From: Candidatus Flavonifractor merdavium
Lineage (GTDB): Bacteria; Bacillota; Clostridia; Oscillospirales; Oscillospiraceae
Assembly: GCA_019119335.1 (NCBI GenBank)
Contig: DWXF01000026.1
Coordinates: 1 to 44,059 of the forward strand
Direction of reading: 5' to 3'
DNA: 44,059 nt
A program made the position numbers and the translations under genes. Below, one piece after another: positions 1 through 8,089 of the stretch; the stretch's first letter is position 1; each line of letters begins with the position of its first letter. The notes under the pieces are model-generated. The model was not told where the DNA came from and ran no database searches. It was given only the letters and a program-made list of their open reading frames with translations.

Positions 1-579
1 GGCCTTGGTGAAGATGCCGCCGCCCACGCGGCCGAACAGTGCCATGAAGGAGGCGCCCATGCCGAACATAACCATGGTCTGAGCAATCTTGGTGGCCTCA
101 AAGCCGGCGATGTACTTCAGAATGTGGAACCAAATGGACACGTCCAGCAGGCCCAGGCCCACCACGGTGAAGCCCATGACCGCGCCGGAGGAGAAGGCTA
201 CATTCAGCCCCCGGTTCAGACTCTCATGGGCCGCGTTGGCGGTGCGGGCGTTGGCGGAGGTGGCGATCTTCATGCCGATAAAGCCGGCCAGACCGGAATA
301 AATGCCGCCGGTAAGGAAAGCGAAGGGGATAAACCAGTTATCCAGCATGCCTTGCCAGGCCAGGAGGAGCAAAATAATGAAGACAATAATAAAGATCTTT
401 GCGACAGTCGTATACTGGCGCTTAAGGTAGGCGTTGGCTCCCTTACGAATGGAAGCGGCCAGTTTTTGCATGAGTTCATTACCTTCTGAGAAGCTTAATA
501 CCTTCTTTGCTTGAATTAAGGCGAAGATTAGTGCTATTGCGGCACCCACTAAGCCAAGACAAAACAGGTTTTCCAACAA
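1..579 (-). CDS. hppA: Membrane-bound ion-pumping pyrophosphatase, N-terminal part
   Basis: This is the first 193 codons of a membrane pyrophosphatase, which couples PPi hydrolysis to Na+ or H+ export; the C-terminus lies beyond base 1. The translation opens LENLFCLGLVGAAIALIF, then reads SIRKGANAYLKRQY and FITGG-like helix segments, then SANARTANAAHESLNRGLN and FGRVGGGIFTKA, all typical of the family. I chose the TTG at 579 because AAAGGAG (595-589) lies 9 bases upstream; a second TTG follows at 576. No ATG occurs in frame nearby. The catalytic loops and the residue deciding K+ dependence are mostly outside the window, so the ion cannot be named. Family call is firm; start codon less so. Confidence 0.88.
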   Translation of the reverse strand, partial: MLENLFCLGLVGAAIALIFALIQAKKVLSFSEGNELMQKLAASIRKGANAYLKRQYTTVAKIFIIVFIILLLLAWQGMLDNWFIPFAFLTGGIYSGLAGFIGMKIATSANARTANAAHESLNRGLNVAFSSGAVMGFTVVGLGLLDVSIWFHILKYIAGFEATKIAQTMVMFGMGASFMALFGRVGGGIFTKA

Positions 580-648
580 CTTTCCCAACTCCTTTGTAGT
601 TCGGAAACCCTTGTAGCCCAACGGGTTCCCGGTTTTCCAGACAACATA

Positions 649-678
649 ATTTTAACGCAAGACACCACTCTTTGGCAA
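649..678 (-). promoter_or_regulatory. Putative promoter of hppA
   Basis: On the minus strand TTGCCA (678-673) and TAAAAT (654-649) are separated by 18 bases. Transcription would start near 642, giving a leader of about 60 bases before the TTG start of hppA. Assigned by inspection only. Confidence 0.5.
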
Positions 679-693
679 GTCCCATTCACAGAA

Positions 694-727
694 AGAAAGC
701 GTCAAATCCTAGGATTTGACGCTTTCT
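694..727 (-). terminator. Perfect 17-bp palindrome after trkH, probable terminator
   Basis: Bases 694-710 are the exact reverse complement of 711-727, with CTAG at the centre. On the minus strand the stem ends in GCTTTCT and is followed by TTCTGTG, so it can end the trkA-trkH transcript before it enters hppA. The T tract is short, so a role as a protein-binding palindrome is also possible. Confidence 0.55.
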
Positions 728-745
728 ACAAAGATGACTATGAAA

Positions 746-2182
746 TTAAGAGCGTTTCCATGCATTTCCGCTAAAGAGTACGAGTATGGGAAGTATTTCC
801 AAACGGCCCACAATCATACAGAGAGACAGGATTGTCTTGGAGAACAGGGAGAAGGAGGCGTAGTTGCCCATGGGACCCACCAGCTCCAGGCCGGGGCCGA
901 TATTGCCGATACAGGCCACCACGGCGGTAAAGGTGGAGCCAAAGGAGAAATTATCCACCGATATCAGCAGCGTTGCCCCCAGGGTGATGAAGATGTAGGC
1001 GGAGAAGAAAATGTGCACCGAGCGCAGGGAGCTCTCCTCCAGCACATGGCCGTCCAGCTTGACCACATTTACCGCCCTGGGATGGATTACCTGCCGGATC
1101 TCCCGGTGGATGCACCGGAAAATCAACAGGATGCGGGAGCATTTAATGGCGCCGCCGGTGGACCCGGCGCAGGCGCCGATGAACATGAGCAGTACCAGCA
1201 GGATCCGGGAGAACTCTGGCCACTGGTTGAAATCGGCGCTGGCATATCCGGTGGTGGAGATAATGGAGCCGACCTGGAAGGCGGCGTGCCGCACCGCTTC
1301 GCCAAGCGTGGCATAGAGATTCCGGATGTTTGCGGAAATCAGCGCGATGCTGAGAAAGACCACCACCAGGAAGAAGCGCAGCTCATCACTCTGAAAGACC
1401 TGCTTGATCTTTCCACGCAGCAGAAGGAAGTAGAGGGCAAAGTTCACCGAGAACAGCAGCATGAATATGGTAATGATGATCTCAAAGGCGGGGTTGTTGT
1501 AGGCGGCAATGGAGAGGTTCTTGACGGAAAAGCCGCCGGTACCCGCGGTGCCGAAGGAGTGAACCAGGCTGTCATACCAGGGCATGCCGGCCAGACGGAG
1601 GATAAGAACCTCGATGATGGTCAATCCGCAATAGATGCCGTAGAGGATCTTGGAGGACTGACTGCTCTTGGGTACCAGCTTGCTGACCACCGGGCCGGGG
1701 CTTTCCGCCTTCATCAGGTGGAGGGTGCGGGCCCCCAGGCTGGGCAGCAGGGCAATGGTGAGAATCAGCACGCCCATACCTCCCAGCCAGTGCATGAAGG
1801 ACCGCCAGAACAGGATCCCCTTGGGAAGGGGCTCCACCGCCGTCAGGATGGAGGCGCCGGTGGTGGTAAAGCCGGAGGCTGACTCAAAAAAGCAGTCGAT
1901 ATAGGTGGGGAAATAGCCGGAAAAATAGAAGGGGAGAGCCCCGGTGGCGCTGACCAGCAGCCAGATCAGAGCCACGGCGAAGAATCCCTCTCTGGGAAAG
2001 AAGTGGTCGTTGCTCTTCAGCAGAGAGAGGAGAAAGCCCACCACGATCAGCAGGGGAATGGTAAGCAGGAATGGGGTGGGATTTTCCCGGTAGTACAGGC
2101 AGACCGCCAGAGGCAGCAGCATGGTGGCGGCCTCCACCATCAGGGTTTTTCCCGTCAGCTTGAATACCAGTCTGAAGTTCAT
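746..2182 (-). CDS. trkH: Trk-type potassium uptake membrane subunit
   Basis: This 478-residue polytopic membrane protein is the ion-conducting subunit of a Trk/Ktr K+ uptake system. The four pore-loop selectivity-filter motifs of the TrkH/KtrB/HKT superfamily are readable in order: SASGFTTTGASIL, GTAGTGGFSVKN, IISTTGYASADF and CIGNIGPGLE. The start ATG overlaps the trkA stop in an ATGA arrangement (2179-2182), so the two are translationally coupled. Filter glycines are all present, which argues for a functional K+ channel-like transporter. Whether it belongs to the TrkH or the KtrB subgroup cannot be settled by eye. Confidence 0.93.
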   Translation of the reverse strand: MNFRLVFKLTGKTLMVEAATMLLPLAVCLYYRENPTPFLLTIPLLIVVGFLLSLLKSNDHFFPREGFFAVALIWLLVSATGALPFYFSGYFPTYIDCFFESASGFTTTGASILTAVEPLPKGILFWRSFMHWLGGMGVLILTIALLPSLGARTLHLMKAESPGPVVSKLVPKSSQSSKILYGIYCGLTIIEVLILRLAGMPWYDSLVHSFGTAGTGGFSVKNLSIAAYNNPAFEIIITIFMLLFSVNFALYFLLLRGKIKQVFQSDELRFFLVVVFLSIALISANIRNLYATLGEAVRHAAFQVGSIISTTGYASADFNQWPEFSRILLVLLMFIGACAGSTGGAIKCSRILLIFRCIHREIRQVIHPRAVNVVKLDGHVLEESSLRSVHIFFSAYIFITLGATLLISVDNFSFGSTFTAVVACIGNIGPGLELVGPMGNYASFSLFSKTILSLCMIVGRLEILPILVLFSGNAWKRS

Positions 2183-3570
2183 TGGGCCGCCCCCATGTCC
2201 AGCAGAGAGTCCTCAAAGATATCGTTGATATCCAGAATCCCGTGGTTGCGGGAAATCAGGATCACGATATCCCCGGAGGAGATGACAGAGGAGCCGTCGG
2301 GAATGATGATCTTGCCGTTGCGGACCAGCACGGCGATAAGGATGCCCTTTTTCAGCCGCAGATCCCGGAGGGGAATGTTCAGGTTATGGGTGGTCTCGTT
2401 GACCATGAACTCCATGGCCTCGGCCCGGCCGTCGGCAATCTTGTACAGGGCGTTCATCACGCTGCCCTTGGAGTTCTGCATGCCCCGCACCACCTGCAGA
2501 ATGTGGCTGGCGGTAATCATTTTGGGGGAAATGATGCTGTCCAATCCGGCGGCGTGGGCGATGCCCACATAGTTCTGCCGGTTGCACTTGGCCACTACCT
2601 TGGGGATACCCTGCTGCATGGCGTAGAGGGAGATGATGAGGTTGTCCTCATCCCGGTCGGTAAGAGCCACAAAAGCGTCGGTGGCGGACACATTCTCCTG
2701 CTCCAGCAGTTCCTGGTCGGTGCCGTCGCCGCAGAGGATCATGGCGTGGGGCAGCACTTCGCTGAGGTGGCGGCAGCGCTCCATGCTGCGCTCGATAATT
2801 TTGACGTGCATGCCGATGCGGTCCAGGATCACCGCCAGATAGTGGGCGATCCGTCCGCCGCCCACCACCAGCACGTCCCGGCTCTTGGGGGTGTGCCGGC
2901 CCAGCAGGCGGAAAAAGGAGGTCAGGCCCACAGGGTCGCCCACCAGATACAGGTGGTCGCCCACCTGGGGGACAAAGGAGCCGTCGGGAATGACGACCTC
3001 GCCGTTCTCCCGCTCCGCCGCGCACAGCAGCATGGACAAAGACTGAAGCTTGCGGCTCTGGGCGGACAGCGGCGCGCCTACCAGAAAATCTCCCTCCCGG
3101 ACCCGGAAACCGATGAGCTCCACCCGGCCCCGGCAGAAGGTCTCAATATTGGCGGCGGGGGGAAAGCGCAGCAGGCGGGAGATCTCCACCGCCGTGGCGT
3201 TTTCCGGATTGATGGCCAGGTCTACCCCCAATTCGTCCTTCAGGTGGGAAAATTCCATGGCGTATTCCACGTTGCGGACCCGGGCGATGGTAAATTTGGC
3301 CCCCAGCCGCTTGGCGGTGAGGCAGCATACCATATTCATTTCGTCCAGGTTGGTGGCGGCGATCACCACGTCCGCGGTTGAGACGCCCGCCTCTTCCAGG
3401 GGAGAAATTGCCGCGCCGTTCCCCTTGACGCACATCACGTCCAGCGCATCGGAGGCATGGCGCAGGGCCTCGTCATTGGTGTCAATCACCGTAACGTCAT
3501 GTTCCTCCTGCGAGAGGTGCTCCGCCAGGGTGAAGCCCACCTTGCCGTTGCCCACGATAATGATTTTCAA
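2179..3570 (-). CDS. trkA: Trk system potassium uptake regulatory subunit TrkA
   Basis: This 463-residue cytoplasmic protein gates TrkH. It has the double RCK architecture of full-length TrkA: an N-terminal Rossmann domain beginning MKIIIVGNGKVGFTLAEHL with GxGxxG, a TrkA-C domain (about 135-220), then a second Rossmann domain with DVLVVGGGRIAHYLAVIL and a second TrkA-C domain at the C-terminus. Acidic residues ending strand beta-2 (VIDTND) fit NAD(H) binding. It is the first gene of a two-gene operon with trkH. ATG at 3570 gives the usual family N-terminus; the SD (TGGAGC) is weak. Confidence 0.93.
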   Translation of the reverse strand: MKIIIVGNGKVGFTLAEHLSQEEHDVTVIDTNDEALRHASDALDVMCVKGNGAAISPLEEAGVSTADVVIAATNLDEMNMVCCLTAKRLGAKFTIARVRNVEYAMEFSHLKDELGVDLAINPENATAVEISRLLRFPPAANIETFCRGRVELIGFRVREGDFLVGAPLSAQSRKLQSLSMLLCAAERENGEVVIPDGSFVPQVGDHLYLVGDPVGLTSFFRLLGRHTPKSRDVLVVGGGRIAHYLAVILDRIGMHVKIIERSMERCRHLSEVLPHAMILCGDGTDQELLEQENVSATDAFVALTDRDEDNLIISLYAMQQGIPKVVAKCNRQNYVGIAHAAGLDSIISPKMITASHILQVVRGMQNSKGSVMNALYKIADGRAEAMEFMVNETTHNLNIPLRDLRLKKGILIAVLVRNGKIIIPDGSSVISSGDIVILISRNHGILDINDIFEDSLLDMGAAQ

Positions 3571-3689
3571 GCTCCAAACATCCTTTCCAAGCGCATCTCC
3601 AAGATGCTGTACACATTGGTAAAGCCAATCTTAACCCAAACGAAGCCCGGATGCAAGAGCTGATGCACATTATTTTGTCGGAAGAACGA

Positions 3690-3731
3690 GAAAACGCTCC
3701 CTTAGCCGGCGGCAGCCGGTTAAGGGAGCGT
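3690..3731 (-). terminator. Intrinsic terminator of the exported-protein gene
   Basis: A 16-bp stem (3694-3709 with 3716-3731, one G-T pair) with a 6-base loop. On the minus strand it is followed directly by TTTTCTCGTT. It separates the 3754-4440 gene from trkA. Confidence 0.8.
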
Positions 3732-3753
3732 GTTATGCCTGAAAGAATCGGTA

Positions 3754-4440
3754 TTATGTCGTCCATTCACTGTGGATGAGGCCTACCAGATACCACTCAT
3801 TCTGCCAGGGCTCAAACACCAGCTTGAGAGAGCACCAGTCGTAGCCGTTTTTGCTGGGATCGATGCCGGGAAAGTTGTAGTCCACGAAGCGGGCGGCGGG
3901 GTAGGCGTCGGACACATTTTCCAGAGCGTTGCCGCTCATCAGAACGGTGTCCACCCCTACCTCCGGCGCCTGGGCGTAGTCGGCGTTGTATACGAAACGG
4001 TCAAAATAGTCGCTGCAGGTGGAGCGGATCGGAGAGCCGGAGCCGTCCATAACACCCCACACATAGGTCTGCTGGTTATCCTCCAGCTCCGCCACGTCCG
4101 TCTGGGTCAGCGTGCGGTCGCAGCCTGTGGACACCGTGGAGAAGGGTGTGAGGGTAACCCCCTTTTGGGGATGGACCAGGCCGGACAGTGTGGAGTAATC
4201 CTTTTCCTTCAGCAGCTCCAGAACCGACCCCGCCCGTTCCAGAAGCAAGTCGTTATCCTCCGTGTTCAACGGAACCGGGGTGGAGCGGGCGGCTGTCATC
4301 TGCGCCTGAGCCATGGGCACACTGGCGCTGGCGGCACGGCTCAGCCCATGCCCGGCGCTGAAAAGTCCGCTGCCCAGCAGGGTGCCCAGAACCAAGCCTC
4401 CTACCAGGGCTGTGGACAGAAGTAGGATTGTTCTTCGCAT
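3754..4440 (-). CDS. Exported or membrane-anchored protein of unknown function
   Basis: This 228-residue protein has a positively charged start (MRRT) and a hydrophobic helix at about 5-27, consistent with a signal peptide or signal anchor; there is no lipobox cysteine. The rest is soluble and acidic. The stretch SVLELLKEKDYSTLSGLVHPQKGVTLTPF and the C-terminal WCSLKLVFEPWQNEWYLVGLIH resemble small extracytoplasmic proteins of Firmicutes that carry an NTF2-like fold, but I cannot assign a function. It has its own promoter and terminator, so it is monocistronic. The start is supported by GAGGATGAG just upstream of the ATG. Confidence 0.75.
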   Translation of the reverse strand: MRRTILLLSTALVGGLVLGTLLGSGLFSAGHGLSRAASASVPMAQAQMTAARSTPVPLNTEDNDLLLERAGSVLELLKEKDYSTLSGLVHPQKGVTLTPFSTVSTGCDRTLTQTDVAELEDNQQTYVWGVMDGSGSPIRSTCSDYFDRFVYNADYAQAPEVGVDTVLMSGNALENVSDAYPAARFVDYNFPGIDPSKNGYDWCSLKLVFEPWQNEWYLVGLIHSEWTT

Positions 4441-4482
4441 CGTCTCATCCTCACACGAACCGGGATTCTGTCACGACATGAT

Positions 4483-4511
4483 ATTTTAAAAGAAACGCAT
4501 AAAAAATACAA
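4483..4511 (-). promoter_or_regulatory. Putative promoter of the 3754-4440 gene
   Basis: Minus strand TTGTAT (4511-4506) and TAAAAT (4488-4483) are 17 bases apart, in an AT-rich patch upstream of the ATG at 4440. Confidence 0.5.
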
Positions 4512-4532
4512 CAACAAAAAGTTACAAACAGA

Positions 4533-4578
4533 AGATATATTTGTATATCTTGCAAAGAGGGGCGGAAACAGATATAAT
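4533..4578 (+). promoter_or_regulatory. Promoter of the nucleoside phosphorylase gene with palindrome at the -35
   Basis: TTGCAA (4550-4555) and a perfect TATAAT (4573-4578) are 17 bases apart. A palindrome AGATATA-TTTG-TATATCT (4533-4550) ends on the first base of the -35 box, where a regulator could act. Only the promoter is firm; the operator reading is inference. Confidence 0.65.
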
Positions 4579-4613
4579 AAAAACCATCAAACAGGAGAAA
4601 TGAGGTGACAGCC

Positions 4614-5381
4614 ATGCATCAGCATGAGCTTCAATTCCATATTCAATGCGGCCCCGGCGACGTGGGACGGTACTGCTTTCTGCCCGGCGACCCGGGCCGG
4701 TGCGAAAAGATCGCGGCCTACTTTGACAACCCGGTAAAGATTCAGAGCAACCGGGAGTACACAACCTATACCGGTACCCTGCTGGGGGAGAAGGTGAGCG
4801 TCTGCTCCACCGGAATCGGAGGCCCCTCCGCCGTAATCGCCATGGAGGAACTGCACAATATCGGCGCGGATACCTTTATCCGGGTGGGCACCTGCGGCGG
4901 TATTGCGCTGAAGGTGAAGAGCGACGACGTGGTGATCGCCACCGGTGCGGTGCGCCATGAGGGAGCCAGCCGGGAGTATGCCCCCATCGAGTTCCCCGCC
5001 GTGTCGGACTATGAGGTGCAGACCGCCCTGGTGCAGGCCGCTAAGAACCTGGGTAAGCCCTGGCACGCCGGAGTAGTCCAGTGCAAGGACTCCTTCTATG
5101 GGCAGCATGACCCGGCCAGGATGCCGGTAAGCCAGGAGCTGCTGTACAAGTGGGAGGCCTGGAAGCGGCTGGGGGTGCTGGCCTCCGAGATGGAATCGGC
5201 CGCCTTGTTCTGCTGTGCCGCCGCCCTGGGGGTGCGGTGCGGCTCCTGCTTCCACGTCATCTGGAACCAGGAACGGGAGGCCGCCGGGCTGGATCAGGCC
5301 GAGAGCCACGATCTGTCCGCCGCCCTGGAGGTGGGCATTGAGGCGGTCAAGCTGCTCATCCAGGCCGACCGGAACAAGTAA
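4614..5381 (+). CDS. udp: Nucleoside phosphorylase, uridine-phosphorylase-like
   Basis: This enzyme of the PNP/UDP family catalyses reversible phosphorolysis of a nucleoside (probably uridine) to base and ribose-1-phosphate. Visible family marks are the phosphate-binding [13 protein letters not shown] near the N-terminus, [17 protein letters not shown]-like [29 protein letters not shown], and the ribose-binding [21 protein letters not shown] near residue 195. I start at ATG 4614 because GAGGTGA (4602-4608) sits 5 bases upstream; a GTG at 4605 with AGGAG at 4593-4597 would add three residues. It is transcribed alone. Uridine specificity is inferred from the family, not proven. Confidence 0.85.
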   Translation: MHQHELQFHIQCGPGDVGRYCFLPGDPGRCEKIAAYFDNPVKIQSNREYTTYTGTLLGEKVSVCSTGIGGPSAVIAMEELHNIGADTFIRVGTCGGIALKVKSDDVVIATGAVRHEGASREYAPIEFPAVSDYEVQTALVQAAKNLGKPWHAGVVQCKDSFYGQHDPARMPVSQELLYKWEAWKRLGVLASEMESAALFCCAAALGVRCGSCFHVIWNQEREAAGLDQAESHDLSAALEVGIEAVKLLIQADRNK

Positions 5382-5385
5382 CAGG

Positions 5386-5428
5386 AAAAAGGAAGGTCCG
5401 TCCCTCCGGGGACGGACCTTCCTCTGTT
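5386..5428. terminator. Bidirectional terminator between udp and the P-type ATPase gene
   Basis: A 13-bp perfect stem (5391-5403 with 5410-5422), loop CTCCGG. An A tract precedes it (T tract on the minus strand) and TCTGTTTT follows, so it can end both convergent genes. Confidence 0.85.
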
Positions 5429-5429
5429 T

Positions 5430-7283
5430 TCAGCTCTGTTTTGGCTGCCGCAGGCACCGCATGGCGTTGAGAATGGCGATAACCGACACCCCCACGTCCG
5501 CGAATACCGCCGCCCACATGGAGGCCCAGCCTGCGGCGCTGAGCACCAGTACCAGCAGCTTGACCGCCAGGGCAAAGACGATATTTTGCCGGACAATAGC
5601 CAGGGTGCGCCGGGCGATGGCGATGGCGTGGGCGATTTTGGAGGGCTTGTCGTCCATCAGTACGATGTCGGCGGCCTCAATGGCGGCGTCGGAGCCCAGA
5701 CCGCCCATGGCGATGCCCACATCCGCCCGGGAGAGCACCGGGGCGTCGTTGATGCCGTCCCCCACAAAGGCCAGCGCCCCCTTGGAGGAGACCTGCTTCA
5801 GCAGGGTCTCCACCTGCTCCACCTTGTCGGCGGGGAGCAGCTGGGTGTGGACCTCGTCCAGACCCAGGCGGCCGGCCACATCCTCGCCCACCTCCCGGGC
5901 GTCGCCGGTGAGCATCACGGTTTTGCGCACGCCCTGGGCTTTCAGGGCGGCAATGGCCTCTTTGGCGTCCGGCTTCACCTGGTCGGAAATGACGATGTGG
6001 CCCAGGTACACCCCGTCGGCCGCCACGTGTACGGTGGTACCCACCCGGTGGCAGGGGTGCCAGGACACGCCGATGTCCTCCATCAGCTTGTCGTTGCCGG
6101 CGCAGACGGTATGACCGTCCACAACTGCCCGCACGCCCCGGCCGGACAGCTCCTCCGCCTCTGATACCCGGGCGGAATCCAGCTCCTTGCCGTAGGCCTC
6201 CTTCAGGGAGCGGGAGATGGGGTGGTCGGACCAGGATTCGGCCAGGGCGGCCAGCTCCAGCAGCTGCCCCTCTGAGCAGTCGTCGGGATGGATGGCGGTG
6301 ACGTTGAAGACCCCCTGGGTCAGTGTGCCGGTCTTGTCGAATACCACGATTTCCGTCCGGGCCAGCACTTCCAGATAATTGCCCCCCTTCACCAGGATCC
6401 CGTCCCGGGAGGCTCCGCCGATGCCGCCGAAAAAGGACAGGGGTACCGAGATCACCAGGGCGCAGGGGCAGGAGACCACCAGGAAGTTGAGGGCCCGATG
6501 GATGGACTCCACCCACTGGATAGATGTAAACAGGGGAGGCAGAAAGGCCAGCGCCACCGCGGCCAGCACCACAATGGGGGTGTAATACCGGGCGAATTTG
6601 GTGATAAAGTGTTCCGCCTTGGCCTTTCGCCCCGAGGCGTTCTCCACCAGGTCCAGGATCTTGGACACGGTGGATTCCTCAAAGGGCCGGGTGACCTGCA
6701 CCCGCAGCAGGCCGGACAGGTTGACGCAGCCGGAGATCACGTCGTCTCCCGGCCCCGCCTCTCTGGGAAGGGACTCGCCGGTGAGGGCGGCGGTGTCCAC
6801 GGTGGTGGAGCCCTCCAGCACCACCCCGTCCAGGGGGATCCGCTCCCCAGGCTTGATGACAATGGTATCTCCCACGGCCACGTCCTCCGGGTCCACCTGT
6901 TGGAGCTGGCCGTCCACCTCCATATTGGCATAGTCGGGGCGGATGTCCATGAGGGCGGTGATGGATTTGCGGGACTGGTCCACGGCGTAGCTCTGGAACA
7001 GTTCGCCCACCTGATAAAACAGCATGACGAACACCGCCTCCGGATATTCCCCGGTGGCCAGCGCCCCGATTGTGGCCAGGGCCATCAGAAAGTTCTCGTC
7101 AAATACCTGCCCGTGGGCGATGTTGCGCACCGCCCGCCACAGCACATCCCAGCCTACCACGGCGTAGGGGAGCAGGAACACCGCCAGGCGGGCCAGGCCC
7201 GTCAGCGGCAGCGGCAGGGCGGCCGCAAAGAGAACGGCAGCGGCCACCAGCCGCGCCAGCATCCGCTTTTGCTTCTTGGACAT
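5430..7283 (-). CDS. zntA: P1B-type heavy-metal translocating ATPase (Zn/Cd/Pb export)
   Basis: This 617-residue pump exports divalent soft metals using ATP. Visible motifs in order: TGES (168-171, actuator), SCPCALVIS (271-279, metal-binding CPC in TM6), DKTGTLT (316-322, phosphorylated Asp), SDHPIS (nucleotide-binding HP), and VGDGINDAPVLS (hinge). The last helix contains FADVGVSV, whose Asp with the CPC motif points to the Zn/Cd/Pb subgroup (P1B-2). There is no N-terminal HMA domain; that domain is encoded as the separate gene just upstream. ATG at 7283 is preferred since GGAAGGAG lies 8 bases upstream; longer in-frame readings run into the neighbouring HMA gene. Cd or Pb could be the real substrate, so the symbol is tentative. 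Confidence 0.92.
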   Translation of the reverse strand: MSKKQKRMLARLVAAAVLFAAALPLPLTGLARLAVFLLPYAVVGWDVLWRAVRNIAHGQVFDENFLMALATIGALATGEYPEAVFVMLFYQVGELFQSYAVDQSRKSITALMDIRPDYANMEVDGQLQQVDPEDVAVGDTIVIKPGERIPLDGVVLEGSTTVDTAALTGESLPREAGPGDDVISGCVNLSGLLRVQVTRPFEESTVSKILDLVENASGRKAKAEHFITKFARYYTPIVVLAAVALAFLPPLFTSIQWVESIHRALNFLVVSCPCALVISVPLSFFGGIGGASRDGILVKGGNYLEVLARTEIVVFDKTGTLTQGVFNVTAIHPDDCSEGQLLELAALAESWSDHPISRSLKEAYGKELDSARVSEAEELSGRGVRAVVDGHTVCAGNDKLMEDIGVSWHPCHRVGTTVHVAADGVYLGHIVISDQVKPDAKEAIAALKAQGVRKTVMLTGDAREVGEDVAGRLGLDEVHTQLLPADKVEQVETLLKQVSSKGALAFVGDGINDAPVLSRADVGIAMGGLGSDAAIEAADIVLMDDKPSKIAHAIAIARRTLAIVRQNIVFALAVKLLVLVLSAAGWASMWAAVFADVGVSVIAILNAMRCLRQPKQS

Positions 7284-7320
7284 CACAAACCACTCCTTCC
7301 GGCTGGGGGGGCCGGAGCAT

Positions 7321-7539
7321 TTACAGTACGATGGTGCAGTCGGGCTCCACCTTCTTGCAGAGCTTGGCCGCCTGTTGCAGAATTTCCTCAAACCGGGCGT
7401 CGTCGGCGTCCAGGGTCAGCTTTTGGGTCATGAAGCTGACCGTGGCGTCATGGACCCCATCCAGCTTCTTGATGGCCTCTTCCATCTTGGCGGCGCAGTT
7501 GGCGCAGTCCAGGTTGAGCAGCTTGAAACGCTTTTTCAT
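7321..7539 (-). CDS. Free-standing heavy-metal-associated (HMA) domain protein
   Basis: A 72-residue ferredoxin-like HMA protein. The metal-binding loop is LDCANCAAKME (residues 10-20), that is CxxC preceded by Asp as in Zn/Cd-type HMA domains. Its length equals a single domain. It lies between the ArsR-type repressor and the ATPase that lacks such a domain, so it most likely acts as a detached metal-delivery or sensing domain of that pump. AGGAGG lies upstream of the ATG. Copper binding is less likely because of the DCANCA loop and the partner pump. Confidence 0.88.
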   Translation of the reverse strand: MKKRFKLLNLDCANCAAKMEEAIKKLDGVHDATVSFMTQKLTLDADDARFEEILQQAAKLCKKVEPDCTIVL

Positions 7540-7561
7540 ATCGGGTTCCTCCTTTATCCTT

Positions 7562-7945
7562 TTATAAAATATGCAGGGGCAGCAATTCCGCCACGTGCTC
7601 GATGCCCTGGTCCAGAATGGCGCGCACGTGGCCGTCGGCCAGGGAGTAAAACACGGTTTTCCCCTCCCGCCGGGCCTTCACCAGACGGCACTGCTTCAAA
7701 GAGCGCAGCTGGTGGGAGATGGCGGACTGGGTCATGCCCAGCAGCTGGGCGATGTCGCAGACACACATCTCCGAGGCAAAGAGGACGTACAGGATCTTGA
7801 TGCGGGTGGAGTCGCCAAAGATCTTGAACAGCTCGGCCAGGTCGTACAGCACTTCCTCGTCGGGCATATCCCGCTTGACCTGATTCACAATATCCTCGTG
7901 GACGTGCATATATTCGCAGCGCTCCACATCTTTGGGCTCGGGCAT
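7562..7945 (-). CDS. ArsR/SmtB-family metal-responsive repressor (CadC/CzrA-like)
   Basis: A 127-residue winged-helix repressor of the metal efflux operon. The recognition region reads CVCDIAQLLGMTQSAISHQL (61-80). Both known metal sites of the family can be seen: the alpha-3 CxC (Cys61, Cys63, with Cys10 at the N-terminus) as in CadC, and the alpha-5 dimer-interface pattern Asp104, His106, His117, Glu120 (DxHx10HxxE) as in SmtB/CzrA. Metal binding would release DNA. I start at ATG 7945, which has AAAGGAAG 7 bases upstream; an upstream ATG (7969) lacks an SD and lies inside the operator. First gene of the operon arsR-HMA-ATPase. Confidence 0.9.
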   Translation of the reverse strand: MPEPKDVERCEYMHVHEDIVNQVKRDMPDEEVLYDLAELFKIFGDSTRIKILYVLFASEMCVCDIAQLLGMTQSAISHQLRSLKQCRLVKARREGKTVFYSLADGHVRAILDQGIEHVAELLPLHIL

Positions 7946-7967
7946 CCGGCCACTTCCTTTCTTAAAC

Positions 7968-8018
7968 ATATGATCTATTGCTCATATATAATTATATGCA
8001 CGATTGTTCAAATGTCAA
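7968..8018 (-). promoter_or_regulatory. Metal-regulated promoter and ArsR-type operator
   Basis: Minus-strand TTGACA (8018-8013) and TATAAT (7996-7991) are 16 bases apart. Just downstream, over the expected start of transcription, is the inverted repeat ATATGA-8-TCATAT (7968-7987), which fits the AT-rich imperfect 12-2-12 repeats bound by ArsR/SmtB repressors. This supports autoregulation of the operon. Confidence 0.8.
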
Positions 8019-8038
8019 TACCTGCTTGAAACTTTTTC

Positions 8039-8067
8039 TTGCGGAATGGGCTGCGGCGCATTATGAT
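8039..8067 (+). promoter_or_regulatory. Putative promoter of the PNPOx-fold gene
   Basis: TTGCGG (8039-8044) and TATGAT (8062-8067), spacing 17. The predicted start leaves only about 16 bases of leader, just enough for the SD. It is divergent from the metal operon promoter. Confidence 0.5.
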
Positions 8068-8089
8068 AGGGAAAAAAGGAGGGAGCGCT

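Noticed and set aside
694-727. Insertion-sequence terminal repeat
   Set aside because: The perfect palindrome has no flanking duplication or transposase; its place at the end of trkH fits a terminator better.
7284-7391. N-terminal extension of the P-type ATPase
   Set aside because: The 36 extra codons run through the HMA gene in another frame, contain no metal motif, and the SD fits only ATG 7283.
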